Shown: one piece after another, positions 1-9,081 of the stretch
How positions within the stretch are numbered: position 1 is the stretch's first letter
Layout of the letters: each line of letters opens with the position of its first letter
Origin: Acinetobacter sp. ANC 3929
Lineage (GTDB): Bacteria; Pseudomonadota; Gammaproteobacteria; Pseudomonadales; Moraxellaceae
Length of the DNA stretch: 64,000 bases
Assembly: GCF_000369405.1 (NCBI RefSeq)
Contig: NZ_KB850000.1
Location: 682,001 to 746,000 of the forward strand
Reading direction: 5' to 3'
Made by a program: the position numbers and the translations under genes
The notes under the pieces: generated by a model
Databases searched by the model: none
Told to the model about the DNA's origin: nothing
The model's input: the letters and a program-made list of their open reading frames with translations, nothing else

Positions 1-1
1 G

Positions 2-358
2 TTATGCGTGGTTGAATCACCCGCAGATGTGATGGCAATTGAACAGAGTGGTAGCTTTCGTGGCAAGTATCATGTTTTAGGTGGGCATTTGTCACCATTA
101 GATGGTATTGGTCCTGAAGAAATTGGGATTCCTTATCTGATTCAGCGTTTAAGCGCAGGGCAGATTCAAGAAGTCATTTTGGCGACTAATGCGACTGTTG
201 AAGGACAAGCCACAGCACATTATCTGGTTGAAGCGACCAAACATTTACCGATTCATATGACCCGAATTGCACAAGGCGTGCCACAAGGTGGTGAGCTGGA
301 ATATGTAGATAGCCATACTTTGAGCCAAGCTGTACATAACCGTATGCGAATGAAATAA
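2..358 (+). CDS. recR: Recombination protein RecR, C-terminal part (5' end outside window)
   Basis: RecR works with RecF and RecO to load RecA at gapped DNA. The window enters the gene in frame at base 2, so about the first 80 residues (helix-hairpin-helix and zinc finger) are missing. What remains is the Toprim domain and C-terminus: [11 protein letters not shown], then [17 protein letters not shown], then [18 protein letters not shown], all typical of RecR. The usual protein is about 198 residues, so the 118 visible codons fit a truncation by the window edge only. The stop codon lies inside the loop of the following terminator hairpin. Identification by recognised motifs; very secure. Confidence 0.97.
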   Translation, partial: LCVVESPADVMAIEQSGSFRGKYHVLGGHLSPLDGIGPEEIGIPYLIQRLSAGQIQEVILATNATVEGQATAHYLVEATKHLPIHMTRIAQGVPQGGELEYVDSHTLSQAVHNRMRMK

Positions 359-381
359 TAGGCTTCATTCGCATTTTTTTA
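344..381 (+). terminator. Intrinsic terminator of recR
   Basis: An 11-bp perfect stem, atgcgaatgaa (344-354) with ttcattcgcat (364-374), is followed by a run of seven T. The left arm is the last four RecR codons and the TAA stop falls in the loop, so termination is built into the end of the coding sequence. Confidence 0.85.
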
Positions 382-647
382 TATTTATATTAAATTCATG
401 CTGTTAATTTAAACAAATAATTAAATTTTACATATTGTCTAACATTATCGTAGATCTATTTGGGATGTTTTGTGGCACTATGAGCAAGCGAAAAGGATTT
501 TCGTTTTTTGATAAATGGAAGAGGAGTGATTTCATGTTCTGTATATGGAATACCAGTTATTTTTTTGTATTTGATTTCAGTTGAGCAAGGACTGATATTA
601 GACAGTCCTATTGCACAAGGTTCTATATTATTTTTATTTGAGCAAAC

Positions 648-1790
648 ATGTTTCAGTTTATCCAGCAGCAAAACGATTTAGCTGTTCTCCTCAGCCAGAT
701 GGAACAATGTTCCACTTACGCACTTGATACTGAGTTTATTAAGGTCGATACCTTATATCCCAAACTTGGTGTCTGCCAAATTAATTTAAACGGTCAGATT
801 GTATTACTTGATGGCGCAAGCTTGGATTTTACCGAGTTTTGGCCAAAAATTTTTGCGGCACAGCAGAACATTTTCCATGCATGTGGTGAAGACATTGATT
901 TGATTTACCACTACGCAGATCAAAAACCGTTAGCCAATGTATTTGATACGCAAGTCGCATTAGCATTTCTAGGGCACGGTTTACAAGTCAGTTATCAAAA
1001 TGCGCTGAAGACGTGTTTGAATATTGAGATTGAAAAAGATCAAACCCGTTCAGACTGGTTAGCTCGACCATTGACACAAGAGCAGATGTGTTATGCGGCA
1101 AATGATGTCATCTACTTAACCAAACTTGCAGACACCCTAAAAAATGATCTGAAAGTGAAGGGGCTGTATCAATACGTGTTGGAGGATTGCCAGAATCTCA
1201 CCAAAGAGATCGCAATGGAAACCCCATTGGCAGAACTGTATACCGATATTGGCAATTACCGTCATTCACGCCGTGAGTTAATGCAACTGCAACAATTGAG
1301 TATTTGGCGGGAGCAGATTACCAAGGCATTGAATCAACCGCGTAGTTTTATTCTTAGAAACTCCACGATGATTGATTTGGTAGAAAAAAATCCACGTAAT
1401 AATTTTCAGCTGGTTCGGATTAAAGATATCCGTCCACATATTGTTCGTGAGCATGGCAAAACCATTTTAGATTTACTCAAGTTTTTACCACCTGAGGATG
1501 AGTGGCCATTGCGCATGGCACGACCTGTGAAGAGTAATTCCAAGGAAATTGCACCGAAAATTGATGCTTTGATTGAAAGTGTAGTGCTGAAAACAGGGAT
1601 ACCAAAAGAAGTGTTGCTGCGCAAAAAATGGATGAATGCCATCTATGAGCATGTGGTATTTCATTTGGATGAACAATCATTACCTAATTATTTAATGGGT
1701 TGGCGTTATGAGCTTCTCACTCAGCCATTGATTGCACTGTTGCGAGAAGATATTGAGTATTTAGCCAGTCAAATGAAGATTGCACATTAA
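648..1790 (+). CDS. rnd: Ribonuclease D
   Basis: A 3'-5' exoribonuclease that trims tRNA precursors and other stable RNAs in the cytoplasm. The DEDD exonuclease domain is at the N-terminus: motif I has D27 and E29 (ALDTEF), motif II has D82 (FHACGEDID), and motif III has YAANDVIYL near residue 145. A HRDC-type helical domain follows at roughly 210-290. The length of 380 residues is normal for RNase D. It is monocistronic, ends in a bidirectional terminator shared with the convergent methyltransferase gene, and starts at an ATG with GAG six bases upstream. The 290 bp before it show no convincing gene. Confidence 0.95.
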   Translation: MFQFIQQQNDLAVLLSQMEQCSTYALDTEFIKVDTLYPKLGVCQINLNGQIVLLDGASLDFTEFWPKIFAAQQNIFHACGEDIDLIYHYADQKPLANVFDTQVALAFLGHGLQVSYQNALKTCLNIEIEKDQTRSDWLARPLTQEQMCYAANDVIYLTKLADTLKNDLKVKGLYQYVLEDCQNLTKEIAMETPLAELYTDIGNYRHSRRELMQLQQLSIWREQITKALNQPRSFILRNSTMIDLVEKNPRNNFQLVRIKDIRPHIVREHGKTILDLLKFLPPEDEWPLRMARPVKSNSKEIAPKIDALIESVVLKTGIPKEVLLRKKWMNAIYEHVVFHLDEQSLPNYLMGWRYELLTQPLIALLREDIEYLASQMKIAH

Positions 1791-1796
1791 AATGTT

Positions 1797-1828
1797 AAAA
1801 AGAGCTAAACAATTAGCTCTTTTTTTTT
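1797..1828. terminator. Bidirectional terminator between rnd and the methyltransferase gene
   Basis: An 11-bp stem, aaaaagagcta (1797-1807) and tagctcttttt (1814-1824), has a six-base loop. It carries an A tract on the left and a T tract on the right, so it can work in both directions. The stop codon of the minus-strand gene lies inside it. Confidence 0.85.
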
Positions 1829-2547
1829 GCCTTAATGATTAACATCATTGGACGTCTGAGTTCATTTTCCCAGCCCATTTTCTTAATCATTTCGGACGGA
1901 GGTGTTGGCTCAATAAGTGCGGTGATCTCAAACCCAGCTTTAATTAGTGCCATCACATGAGTTTCGATAGTTCGGTGATATTTCACCACATTCGCATCCA
2001 AAAAATGGGTTTCTCTTTTACCTTCTTCGAAATAATGGTCGACAGGCCAATAGATAGGTTGTTGGTCTGCAGCATAGATCCAGTCTTGTTGTGCGCGTAC
2101 AGTAAATATTGGATGCTCTGCGGAATAATACAGCTCACCCTGCGGAACCAGTAATCGTGCTGCGTTTTCAAAGACAGTCTCTAAATTTTGGATGTAATGC
2201 AAGGCGAGAGAACTGATTATGACATCAAAACTGGCAGTATCTGCTGCAAAGTCTTCAATTGCGGCCTGTTGATAATCCACGTTTTTGGCTGATGTTAGCT
2301 GACGCGCCTTTTCAAGCATTTTAGCGGATAAATCAATCCCGATCACTGAACGAGCACCTTGTTCAGCGGCAAATTGGCAATGCCAGCCATAGCCACAACC
2401 TAAGTCCAAAACTTTTTTGTCCTTCAACGCTGGCATGTGGGTTTTAAATACTGACCACTCACCAGCGGCATCTAGCCCATGGATTGAGCGAGGCATTTTT
2501 GAATATTCAGTAAAAAAGTGTGGATCATCATATTTATTTTGTGACAT
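1813..2547 (-). CDS. Class I SAM-dependent methyltransferase
   Basis: A 244-residue soluble protein with a Rossmann-type methyltransferase fold. Motif I is VLDLGCGYGWHC near residue 45, the acidic end of beta-2 is IGIDLSAKM near 68, and the post-motif region is IISSLALHYI near 110. This resembles the UbiE/BioC/Tam group of small-molecule methyltransferases. The substrate cannot be read from sequence. It stands alone, convergent with rnd and divergent from ycgL. The start ATG at 2547 is the only reasonable one, since the N-terminal SQNKYDDPHFF is typical of this group. The family assignment is firm and the specific function is unknown. Confidence 0.85.
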   Translation of the reverse strand: MSQNKYDDPHFFTEYSKMPRSIHGLDAAGEWSVFKTHMPALKDKKVLDLGCGYGWHCQFAAEQGARSVIGIDLSAKMLEKARQLTSAKNVDYQQAAIEDFAADTASFDVIISSLALHYIQNLETVFENAARLLVPQGELYYSAEHPIFTVRAQQDWIYAADQQPIYWPVDHYFEEGKRETHFLDANVVKYHRTIETHVMALIKAGFEITALIEPTPPSEMIKKMGWENELRRPMMLIIKAKKKS

Positions 2548-2717
2548 ATAAATTTTCGCATGAGTTTTATCGTTGGATTATGACATTTTGATTTTATAAC
2601 CGAAAGTTGCTTCTGTTATGCAGCGTTAAAAAGACGACTCTAGCGTTAACAATCCTTAATGTATCCATTTTTATTTTCATGTATGCTGTCTTTGATTGTT
2701 AATAGATGTGAGTAAAC

Positions 2718-3023
2718 ATGCACTGCGATATTTATAGATCGAGCAAGAAAGATGAAATGTATATGTATATTGCTCGTCCAAATTATCCTGATGACAAGGA
2801 ACAAGAAAGCCCATTTGAAGGTGTTCCAGAAACAGTTTTACAAGCATTTGGCAAAGCGACCTTTGTGATGCATTTAGAACTTCATAATGAACGTAAACTT
2901 GCACGTGCTAATGTTCTACATGTTTTAGATTCATTAAATACCAAAGGCTTCTTCATTCAAATGCCGCCAGAAGGGTTGATCAATCCGAATGCGGTAGAAC
3001 CAGAGGGCTTACGCGGTGCTTGA
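2718..3023 (+). CDS. YcgL domain-containing protein
   Basis: A 101-residue soluble protein of the YcgL family, found across Gammaproteobacteria and without a settled biochemical role. It shows the family's N-terminal core ([16 protein letters not shown]) and the central [18 protein letters not shown] stretch. The last eight bases overlap the GTG start of the next gene, so the two are translationally coupled. A position just downstream of rnd is common in this group of bacteria; a link to RNA metabolism would be inference only. No unusual features. Confidence 0.85.
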   Translation: MHCDIYRSSKKDEMYMYIARPNYPDDKEQESPFEGVPETVLQAFGKATFVMHLELHNERKLARANVLHVLDSLNTKGFFIQMPPEGLINPNAVEPEGLRGA

Positions 3024-3402
3024 AACTTTAACAGCAATTTGGTCAAACATTCTTTCAGTACTGGATCAGTTTCCTGAAGAGAATGTTGCGATCATTGTTT
3101 ATGTTACAGGGACGCTAATTGCATTGTGGTGTTGGTATCGCTTGATGTCACGCCTACCGAATCCAATTGGTGGAATCTTATGGATTGTGGCCTTTGCCGT
3201 TCTTGCAACACCTACAATTTCTGAAGGTCCAAACTCGGCCTTGGCACCAGCAATTTTTGGCTTACTTTTTGGTGTTCTAACCAAAGAGCATGTCTTAATC
3301 TGGTCAAACTTATCATTGATTCTGTTTGTCATTGGTTTGGGGTTGCTGATCGGTTTCTGCTGGTCAAAATACACTGCAAATAAAACTGCACGTTCAGTTT
3401 AG
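3016..3402 (+). CDS. Small four-helix membrane protein, function unknown
   Basis: A 128-residue protein with four predicted membrane segments at about 23-43, 51-68, 76-90 and 95-115, and a short basic cytoplasmic tail. I do not recognise a named family. The GTG start at 3016 overlaps the end of ycgL by eight bases, so it is almost certainly co-expressed with ycgL. Codon use matches its neighbours. The next gene (MoxR) begins 37 bp later with its own poly-T leader, so the three could form one transcript. No catalytic motifs are visible. Confidence 0.7.
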   Translation: MLETLTAIWSNILSVLDQFPEENVAIIVYVTGTLIALWCWYRLMSRLPNPIGGILWIVAFAVLATPTISEGPNSALAPAIFGLLFGVLTKEHVLIWSNLSLILFVIGLGLLIGFCWSKYTANKTARSV

Positions 3403-3439
3403 ATACGATGTTAAATATAGAAAAATAAGGTTTTTTTAA

Positions 3440-4291
3440 ATGTCTGCTGATACACAACACTTTACTGGTACAGATCAATATATTGCGACCGATAGCTTAA
3501 GACTTGCAGTGAAAGCTGCACGTGCCTTGCAAAAGCCACTTTTGGTTAAAGGTGAGCCAGGTACAGGTAAAACCTTACTTGCCGAACAAGTGGCTGAAAG
3601 TCTGGGTTTAAAGTTGATTACGTGGCATATCAAATCGACAACCAAAGCTCAGCAAGGTTTGTACGAATATGATGCGGTTTCGCGTTTGCGTGATAGCCAG
3701 TTAGGTGATGATCGTGTCTACGACATTAAAAACTATATTAAGCCTGGTAAATTGTGGGAAGCATTTACCAGTGAAGAGCGTTGTGTATTGTTGATTGATG
3801 AAATTGACAAAGCGGATATTGAGTTCCCGAATGACTTATTACATGAACTCGACAAAATGTCGTTTTATGTTTATGAGACAGGCGAGACCATTACCGCAAC
3901 ACAACGCCCGATTGTGATTATTACTTCAAATAATGAGAAAGAGCTTCCAGACGCATTCTTGCGCCGTTGTTTCTTCCATTATATTGAATTCCCTGATGAT
4001 GCAACCATGCGTGAAATCATCGCAGTTCATTTTCCGAATATTTCAACTACGTTGGTGAGTGAAGCTTTACAGGTATTCTTTAAATTACGTGAAATTCCGA
4101 ATTTGAAGAAACCGCCGTCAACTTCTGAATTGATTGACTGGCTGAGCTTATTGATGGCAGATGATATGCCTGAAGATGTGTTACGTAACCACGATAAATC
4201 TAAAGCGATCCCACCATTGTATGGTGCATTGATTAAAAATGAACAAGATGTGCAATTGCTTGAACGTTTAGCCTTTATGTCACGCCGCTAA
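3440..4291 (+). CDS. MoxR-type AAA+ ATPase
   Basis: A 283-residue cytoplasmic AAA+ chaperone-like ATPase of the MoxR branch. Walker A is GEPGTGKT at 38-45, Walker B is LLIDEID with D120 and E121, sensor 1 is IITSNNEKELP near 180, and the arginine-rich segment is AFLRRCFFHYI. MoxR ATPases usually work with a von Willebrand A-domain protein encoded next to them to mature or activate other proteins. That partner starts 12 bp downstream here. No substrate enzyme lies next to the pair, so the client is unknown. Confident as family; role inferred from the pairing. Confidence 0.9.
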   Translation: MSADTQHFTGTDQYIATDSLRLAVKAARALQKPLLVKGEPGTGKTLLAEQVAESLGLKLITWHIKSTTKAQQGLYEYDAVSRLRDSQLGDDRVYDIKNYIKPGKLWEAFTSEERCVLLIDEIDKADIEFPNDLLHELDKMSFYVYETGETITATQRPIVIITSNNEKELPDAFLRRCFFHYIEFPDDATMREIIAVHFPNISTTLVSEALQVFFKLREIPNLKKPPSTSELIDWLSLLMADDMPEDVLRNHDKSKAIPPLYGALIKNEQDVQLLERLAFMSRR

Positions 4292-4303
4292 GAGTGTTTA
4301 AAA

Positions 4304-5491
4304 ATGTTTGTGCGACTGTTTTACACCTTACGCAAATATGGCGTACCTGTAACAACACGTGAGCTCATTGATCTTAATCAGGCGGTAGCTTCAGGTCTTG
4401 TGTTTGCAGATCAGGACGAGTTTTATCAACTGGCTAAAACGGTTTTAGTCAAAGATGAACGCTTCTTTGACAAATTCGATCGGGCCATGAAAGATTATTT
4501 TGATGGCATTGAAACTTTTGACTTGGATGAGTTACTTCGACAAGTGCAAAAGTTACCTCAAGACTGGTTTGATCTCGAACTGTTAGAGAAGCATCTTACC
4601 CCTGAACAACGTGCAGAATTGCAAAAAGCGGGTTCTCTCGAAGAACTGATGAAAATGTTGGAAGAGCGTTTACGTGAACAGCATAAAAAGCATCAGGGTG
4701 GCAATCGCATGGTTGGCACTGGGGGAACTTCACCATTTGGTGCTTTTGGTGATCATCCAGAAGGTGTGCGCATTGGTGGGCCAGGACGTAAACGTTCAGC
4801 GGTAAAAGTTTGGGAACAACGTAAATACCAAAATCTTGATGATGATCAAGTGTTGGGAACACGTCAGATGCAAATTGCTTTACGTCGTTTGCGCAAGTTT
4901 GCTCGTCAAGGTGCAGCTGAAGAGCTGGATGTCGATGGCACCATTCGCGAAACGGCAAAGCAAGGTATCTTAGATGTACAGTTAGTCCCTGAGCGTCGTA
5001 ACCGTATCAAAGTTTTGATACTGTTTGATATTGGCGGTTCAATGGATGCGTATATTGCGGAATGCGAAAAGCTATTCAGCGCAGCTAAATCAGAATTTAA
5101 AACTCTCGAATATTTCTATTTCCATAACTGTTTGTATGACTATGTCTGGAAAGATAACCATCGCCGTAGCTCAACACGTATGAATACGTGGGATCTGTTC
5201 CATACTTATGGACGTGATTATCGTGTCATCGTAGTTGGTGATGCCAGCATGGCGCCGTATGAGTTAAAGTCTACGGGTGGTTCAGTTGAATATATGAATG
5301 AAGAATCTGGGGAAGTTTGGCTCAGACGTTTACGTCAGCATTTTGATAAAACGGCTTGGCTCAATCCTGAAATGGAAGGTTATTGGCATTACACTCAAAC
5401 GATTAACTGGATTAAAGAAATTTTTGAAGGTCATATGTTTCCAATGACTTTAAAAGGCCTTGAGGACATGACCCGCTATTTATCACGTTAA
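4304..5491 (+). CDS. VWA-domain (CoxE-like) partner of the MoxR ATPase
   Basis: A 395-residue protein with a helical N-terminal half and a von Willebrand factor A domain in the second half. The metal-site motif reads DIGGSM from D242, so the canonical DxSxS has glycine in place of the first serine; to my recollection this is usual in the CoxE-like group. A basic, glycine-rich linker at about 130-165 joins the halves. It lies 12 bp after the moxR-like gene, forming the standard MoxR/VWA pair that remodels or activates a client protein. Client unknown. Confidence 0.87.
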   Translation: MFVRLFYTLRKYGVPVTTRELIDLNQAVASGLVFADQDEFYQLAKTVLVKDERFFDKFDRAMKDYFDGIETFDLDELLRQVQKLPQDWFDLELLEKHLTPEQRAELQKAGSLEELMKMLEERLREQHKKHQGGNRMVGTGGTSPFGAFGDHPEGVRIGGPGRKRSAVKVWEQRKYQNLDDDQVLGTRQMQIALRRLRKFARQGAAEELDVDGTIRETAKQGILDVQLVPERRNRIKVLILFDIGGSMDAYIAECEKLFSAAKSEFKTLEYFYFHNCLYDYVWKDNHRRSSTRMNTWDLFHTYGRDYRVIVVGDASMAPYELKSTGGSVEYMNEESGEVWLRRLRQHFDKTAWLNPEMEGYWHYTQTINWIKEIFEGHMFPMTLKGLEDMTRYLSR

Positions 5492-5528
5492 AATTTTAGA
5501 TGAAGACTTTATAAGAACAGGAAAATAT

Positions 5529-6734
5529 ATGGAACATCAAATTAATGGCGTTGCTTTGCCGAATGAAGCCGGTTTCTTTGGCAGCTTTGGTGGTCAGTTC
5601 ATTCCACCGCATTTAAAAGAAGCAATGGATGAAATTAATGCGGCCTATGAAGAGATTCGTCATACGCCTGAATTTAAAGATGAGTTAAACGACCTATTCA
5701 AAAACTATGTGGGTCGACCAAGTCCATTGTTCCATGCCAAGCGTTTGTCAGAACAACTTGGTGGCGCGCAGATTTATCTGAAACGCGAAGATTTAAACCA
5801 TACTGGTGCACATAAGATCAACCATTGTTTGGGTGAAGCTTTACTTGCCAAATACATGGGCAAAAGCAAAGTGATTGCTGAGACGGGTGCAGGCCAGCAT
5901 GGTGTCGCTTTGGCGACAGCGTGTGCTCTGGTCGGTATTCCATGTGAAATTCATATGGGGCAAGTGGATATCGAAAAAGAACATCCTAATGTCGTGAAAA
6001 TGAAAATCTTGGGTGCAAAACTGGTTTCAGTAACACAAGGTACAGCGACGTTAAAAGATGCGGTGGATAGTGCTTTTGAAGAATATTTAAAAGATCCGAA
6101 AAACTATATCTATGCGATTGGTTCGGTCGTCGGCCCACATCCTTTCCCGAAAATGGTTCGAGATTTTCAATCGATTATCGGCGATGAAATCAAAACTCAA
6201 TCCAATGAGCGTTTTGGACAAAATCCAGATTATGTGGTGGCTTGTGTCGGTGGTGGATCGAATGCGATTGGTGCATTTACCGCATTTCTAAATCTGCCCG
6301 ACGTTAAATTGGTGGGGGTCGAGCCTGCGGGTCATGGTCTTGATACCGATAAACACTCAGCGACTTTAACCTTAGGCAAACCGGGTCAGATTCATGGTAT
6401 GGCCTGTTATGTTCTCGAAGATGATAAGGGTGAACCTTTACCCGTACATTCAATTGCTTCTGGGTTGGATTATCCTGGTGTAGGACCACAGCATAGCTTC
6501 CTCAAAGAGTTGGGTCGTGTGCAGTATGAAACAGCGACTGATCAAGAATGCTTAGATGCCTTTATGACCCTTTCACGTGTAGAAGGTATAGTACCTGCGT
6601 TGGAAAGTTCACATGCGGTTGCTTGGGCTTTACGTGAAGCGCCTAAAATGGATAAGAACATCAAGATTGTGGTTAATCTCTCTGGTCGTGGTGATAAAGA
6701 CTCGGATTATGTGGCTGAAAAATTAGGCTTATAA
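5529..6734 (+). CDS. Orphan tryptophan synthase beta-subunit-like enzyme (PLP-dependent)
   Basis: A 401-residue fold-type II PLP enzyme of the TrpB family. The PLP lysine is K96 in HTGAHKIN, the catalytic glutamate is E118 in [10 protein letters not shown], and the phosphate loop is GGGSNAIG near 240. It therefore looks catalytically competent and would condense indole with serine. It differs from housekeeping TrpB in having His at position 99 (KINHCLGE instead of the usual KxNNxLGQ) and a changed helix after the catalytic glutamate ([21 protein letters not shown]). No trpA is adjacent, and the gene is followed at once by a terminator. I read it as a second, stand-alone TrpB-like protein rather than the trp operon copy. 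Exact substrate uncertain. Confidence 0.85.
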   Translation: MEHQINGVALPNEAGFFGSFGGQFIPPHLKEAMDEINAAYEEIRHTPEFKDELNDLFKNYVGRPSPLFHAKRLSEQLGGAQIYLKREDLNHTGAHKINHCLGEALLAKYMGKSKVIAETGAGQHGVALATACALVGIPCEIHMGQVDIEKEHPNVVKMKILGAKLVSVTQGTATLKDAVDSAFEEYLKDPKNYIYAIGSVVGPHPFPKMVRDFQSIIGDEIKTQSNERFGQNPDYVVACVGGGSNAIGAFTAFLNLPDVKLVGVEPAGHGLDTDKHSATLTLGKPGQIHGMACYVLEDDKGEPLPVHSIASGLDYPGVGPQHSFLKELGRVQYETATDQECLDAFMTLSRVEGIVPALESSHAVAWALREAPKMDKNIKIVVNLSGRGDKDSDYVAEKLGL

Positions 6735-6763
6735 GTTTTTTACCAGATATTTGATGTTAAAAG

Positions 6764-6792
6764 ACCGCTTCTAGTAGAGAGGCGGTTTTTTT
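6764..6792 (+). terminator. Intrinsic terminator of the trpB-like gene
   Basis: The stem accgcttct (6764-6772) pairs with agaggcggt (6778-6786) with one wobble, over a five-base loop, and is followed by a T tract. Confidence 0.8.
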
Positions 6793-6860
6793 ATTGTTAA
6801 ATCGACCTTAATCCCGTTAGAATAAAGCGTTTTGCAATTAGCACTTTTGGAGACGCCTAA

Positions 6861-7871
6861 GTGGAGCGACCTACAATCAGCCCTGAACATATACAAGAAG
6901 CGGCTGAAAACTTAGTAACCATTCGAGATTTTATCCGTTTTGGTGTAACCGCACTCCGTCAATACGACGCACACTTAGGTCAAGGGACTCAAGATTATTT
7001 TGCAGAAAGCTCTGCACTTGTTTTGCAAACACTTTCACTTGAATGGAAAGCTGATGCAGAAATCTTAGATTCGAAGCTATTGCCAAGTGAAAAAGCTGAA
7101 TTTTTAAGTCTTTTGGAACGTCGTATCAATGATCGAATTCCAACTTCATACTTATTGAACCTTGCATATTTCTTCAATAAACCATTTTATGTCGATGAGC
7201 GTGTCTTGATTCCGCGTTCACCGATTGCTGAGTTGATTGAACAACGCTTTGCACCATATTGCTTAAATGAAAATGGTCAAATGTTGGAAGCATTAAACAA
7301 CTTACCAGAAAGCAAAAACCCAAAAACACCGCAACGTATCTTGGATATGTGTACGGGTTCAGGCTGTATTGCGATCGCTTTAGCTTATGCATACCCTGAC
7401 TCAGAAGTAGATGCGACTGATATTTCGAAAGAAGCATTGGAAGTGGCTTCAATTAATACAGAGCATCATGATAAGCAGTATCAAGTGGCGTTGCTTGAAT
7501 CTGATCTATTTTCAAAAATTCCTGCTGAAAATCAATATGATTTGATCGTAAGTAATCCACCCTATGTCGATGCTGAAGATATGGCGGATTTACCAGAAGA
7601 ATTCCTGCATGAGCCTGAACTTGCTTTGGCAGCGGGTCAAGATGGTTTGGATCTGGTCCGTAAAATGTTAGCTCAAGCTGCTGATTATTTAACTGAAGAT
7701 GGTCTAATCGTGATTGAGGTTGGTAATTCTGAGTGGGCAATGCGTCAGAACTTCAATACAGTTGACTTCCATTGGTTAACTTTCCAAAAAGGCGGTTCTG
7801 GTATTTTTGCTTTAACTGCTGAACAATGCCGCCGTTATAAAGAAGTATTTCAGCAATCAGTTCAAAACTAA
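6861..7871 (+). CDS. prmB: Ribosomal protein uL3 glutamine N5-methyltransferase PrmB
   Basis: Methylates a glutamine side chain of ribosomal protein uL3 during large-subunit assembly. The 336 residues contain the HemK/PrmC-type fold: SAM motif I LDMCTGSGCIAIAL near 160, and the catalytic NPPY in IVSNPPYVD near 231. The N-terminal helical region is the substrate-binding domain. The GTG start at 6861 is supported by GGAG eight bases upstream. It sits 11 bp before aroC, an arrangement common in gammaproteobacteria. The distinction from PrmC rests on this synteny and on the long N-terminus. Confidence 0.93.
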   Translation: MERPTISPEHIQEAAENLVTIRDFIRFGVTALRQYDAHLGQGTQDYFAESSALVLQTLSLEWKADAEILDSKLLPSEKAEFLSLLERRINDRIPTSYLLNLAYFFNKPFYVDERVLIPRSPIAELIEQRFAPYCLNENGQMLEALNNLPESKNPKTPQRILDMCTGSGCIAIALAYAYPDSEVDATDISKEALEVASINTEHHDKQYQVALLESDLFSKIPAENQYDLIVSNPPYVDAEDMADLPEEFLHEPELALAAGQDGLDLVRKMLAQAADYLTEDGLIVIEVGNSEWAMRQNFNTVDFHWLTFQKGGSGIFALTAEQCRRYKEVFQQSVQN

Positions 7872-7882
7872 GGGGTTAAAGC

Positions 7883-8974
7883 ATGGCAGGGAATAGTATT
7901 GGACAACTCTTTCGAGTAACAACATGTGGTGAATCACATGGTGCAGGCTTGATGGCGATTGTCGATGGCGTGCCGCCTGGTCTTGAGCTTTGTGAAGCCG
8001 ATCTGCAAAAAGATTTAGATCGCCGTAAACCGGGAACTTCAAAGTTTGCAACTCAACGTAAAGAGCCTGATCAAGTCGAAATTATTTCTGGTGTTTTTGA
8101 AGGTAAAACCACTGGAACATCGATTGGTTTATTGATTCGCAATACCGATCAAAAATCAAAAGACTACGGCAATATTGCTCAAACGTTCCGTCCTGGTCAT
8201 GCTGATTATACCTATACACAGAAATACGGCTTCCGAGACTATCGTGGCGGTGGCCGCTCTAGTGCGCGTGAAACGGCAATGCGTGTTGCTGCGGGTGCGA
8301 TTGCGAAGAAATATCTTGCTGAAAAGTTTGGTATTGATATTCGTGGACATGTCACACAAATTGGTAATGAAGTCGCTGAAAAACTGGATTGGGCAGAAGT
8401 GCCGAATAATCCATTTTTCTGTGGTGATGTCGATGCAGTTCCGCGTTTTGAGCAACTAGTCACTGCTTTACGTGAGCAAGGAACCAGTTGTGGTGCAAAA
8501 CTTGAAATCGTTGCTGAAAAAGTACCTGTGGGTTGGGGTGAACCTGTATTTGATCGTTTAGATGCAGATATTGCCCATGCCATGATGAGCATCAATGCGG
8601 TCAAAGGCGTTGAAATTGGTGATGGTTTTGCGGTTGCTGGGCAGTTTGGTCATGAGACTCGTGATGAACTGACGACAGATGGATTCCTTGCCAATCATGC
8701 TGGTGGTATCTTGGGTGGAATATCAAGCGGTCAAACCATTCGTGTTGCAATTGCATTGAAACCAACTGCAAGTATTACCACGCCAGGGAAAACCATTACC
8801 ATCGAGCGGGAAAATACGGATGTATTGACCAAAGGTCGTCATGACCCTTGTGTGGGTGTACGTGCAACACCGATTGCAGAAGCAATGTTGGCAATTGTAT
8901 TAATGGATCACTTTTTAAGACATCGCGCACAAAATGCAGATGTTGTTGCTCCATTTAAACCGATTGAGCCATAA
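7883..8974 (+). CDS. aroC: Chorismate synthase
   Basis: The last step of the shikimate pathway: converts 5-enolpyruvylshikimate-3-phosphate to chorismate using reduced FMN. The protein of 363 residues shows the family signatures [18 protein letters not shown] at the N-terminus, [11 protein letters not shown] near 120 and [17 protein letters not shown] near 325. Length is normal. It is the second gene of a two-gene unit with prmB (11 bp gap, with AAGG before the ATG) and is followed by a hairpin at 8985-9018. Fully conserved, no oddities. Confidence 0.97.
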   Translation: MAGNSIGQLFRVTTCGESHGAGLMAIVDGVPPGLELCEADLQKDLDRRKPGTSKFATQRKEPDQVEIISGVFEGKTTGTSIGLLIRNTDQKSKDYGNIAQTFRPGHADYTYTQKYGFRDYRGGGRSSARETAMRVAAGAIAKKYLAEKFGIDIRGHVTQIGNEVAEKLDWAEVPNNPFFCGDVDAVPRFEQLVTALREQGTSCGAKLEIVAEKVPVGWGEPVFDRLDADIAHAMMSINAVKGVEIGDGFAVAGQFGHETRDELTTDGFLANHAGGILGGISSGQTIRVAIALKPTASITTPGKTITIERENTDVLTKGRHDPCVGVRATPIAEAMLAIVLMDHFLRHRAQNADVVAPFKPIEP

Positions 8975-8984
8975 TAAAAATATT

Positions 8985-9018
8985 AAGCCACACAAATAAT
9001 TTATTATATGTGTGGCTT
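8985..9018. terminator. Hairpin between convergent aroC and the GGDEF gene
   Basis: A perfect 10-bp stem, aagccacaca (8985-8994) and tgtgtggctt (9009-9018), with a 14-base AT-only loop. The minus-strand side continues into a T-rich stretch, so it best fits termination of the GGDEF gene, and probably also limits aroC read-through. Confidence 0.6.
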
Positions 9019-9081
9019 GTGTCACATTTTAACAGTATGAAATTAAATTAGTTTAATATTCATTTAATAATGATGAATGAA

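Noticed and set aside
456..671. 71-codon minus-strand ORF between recR and rnd, and a 39-codon plus-strand ORF at 465-584 containing MSKRKGFSFF
   Set aside because: No ribosome site for either, the two overlap each other on opposite strands, and the first runs into rnd. Nothing recognisable in their translation.
4596..4958. 120-codon ORF opposite the VWA gene
   Set aside because: Antisense shadow with His/Leu bias from complementing Gln/Glu-rich codons.
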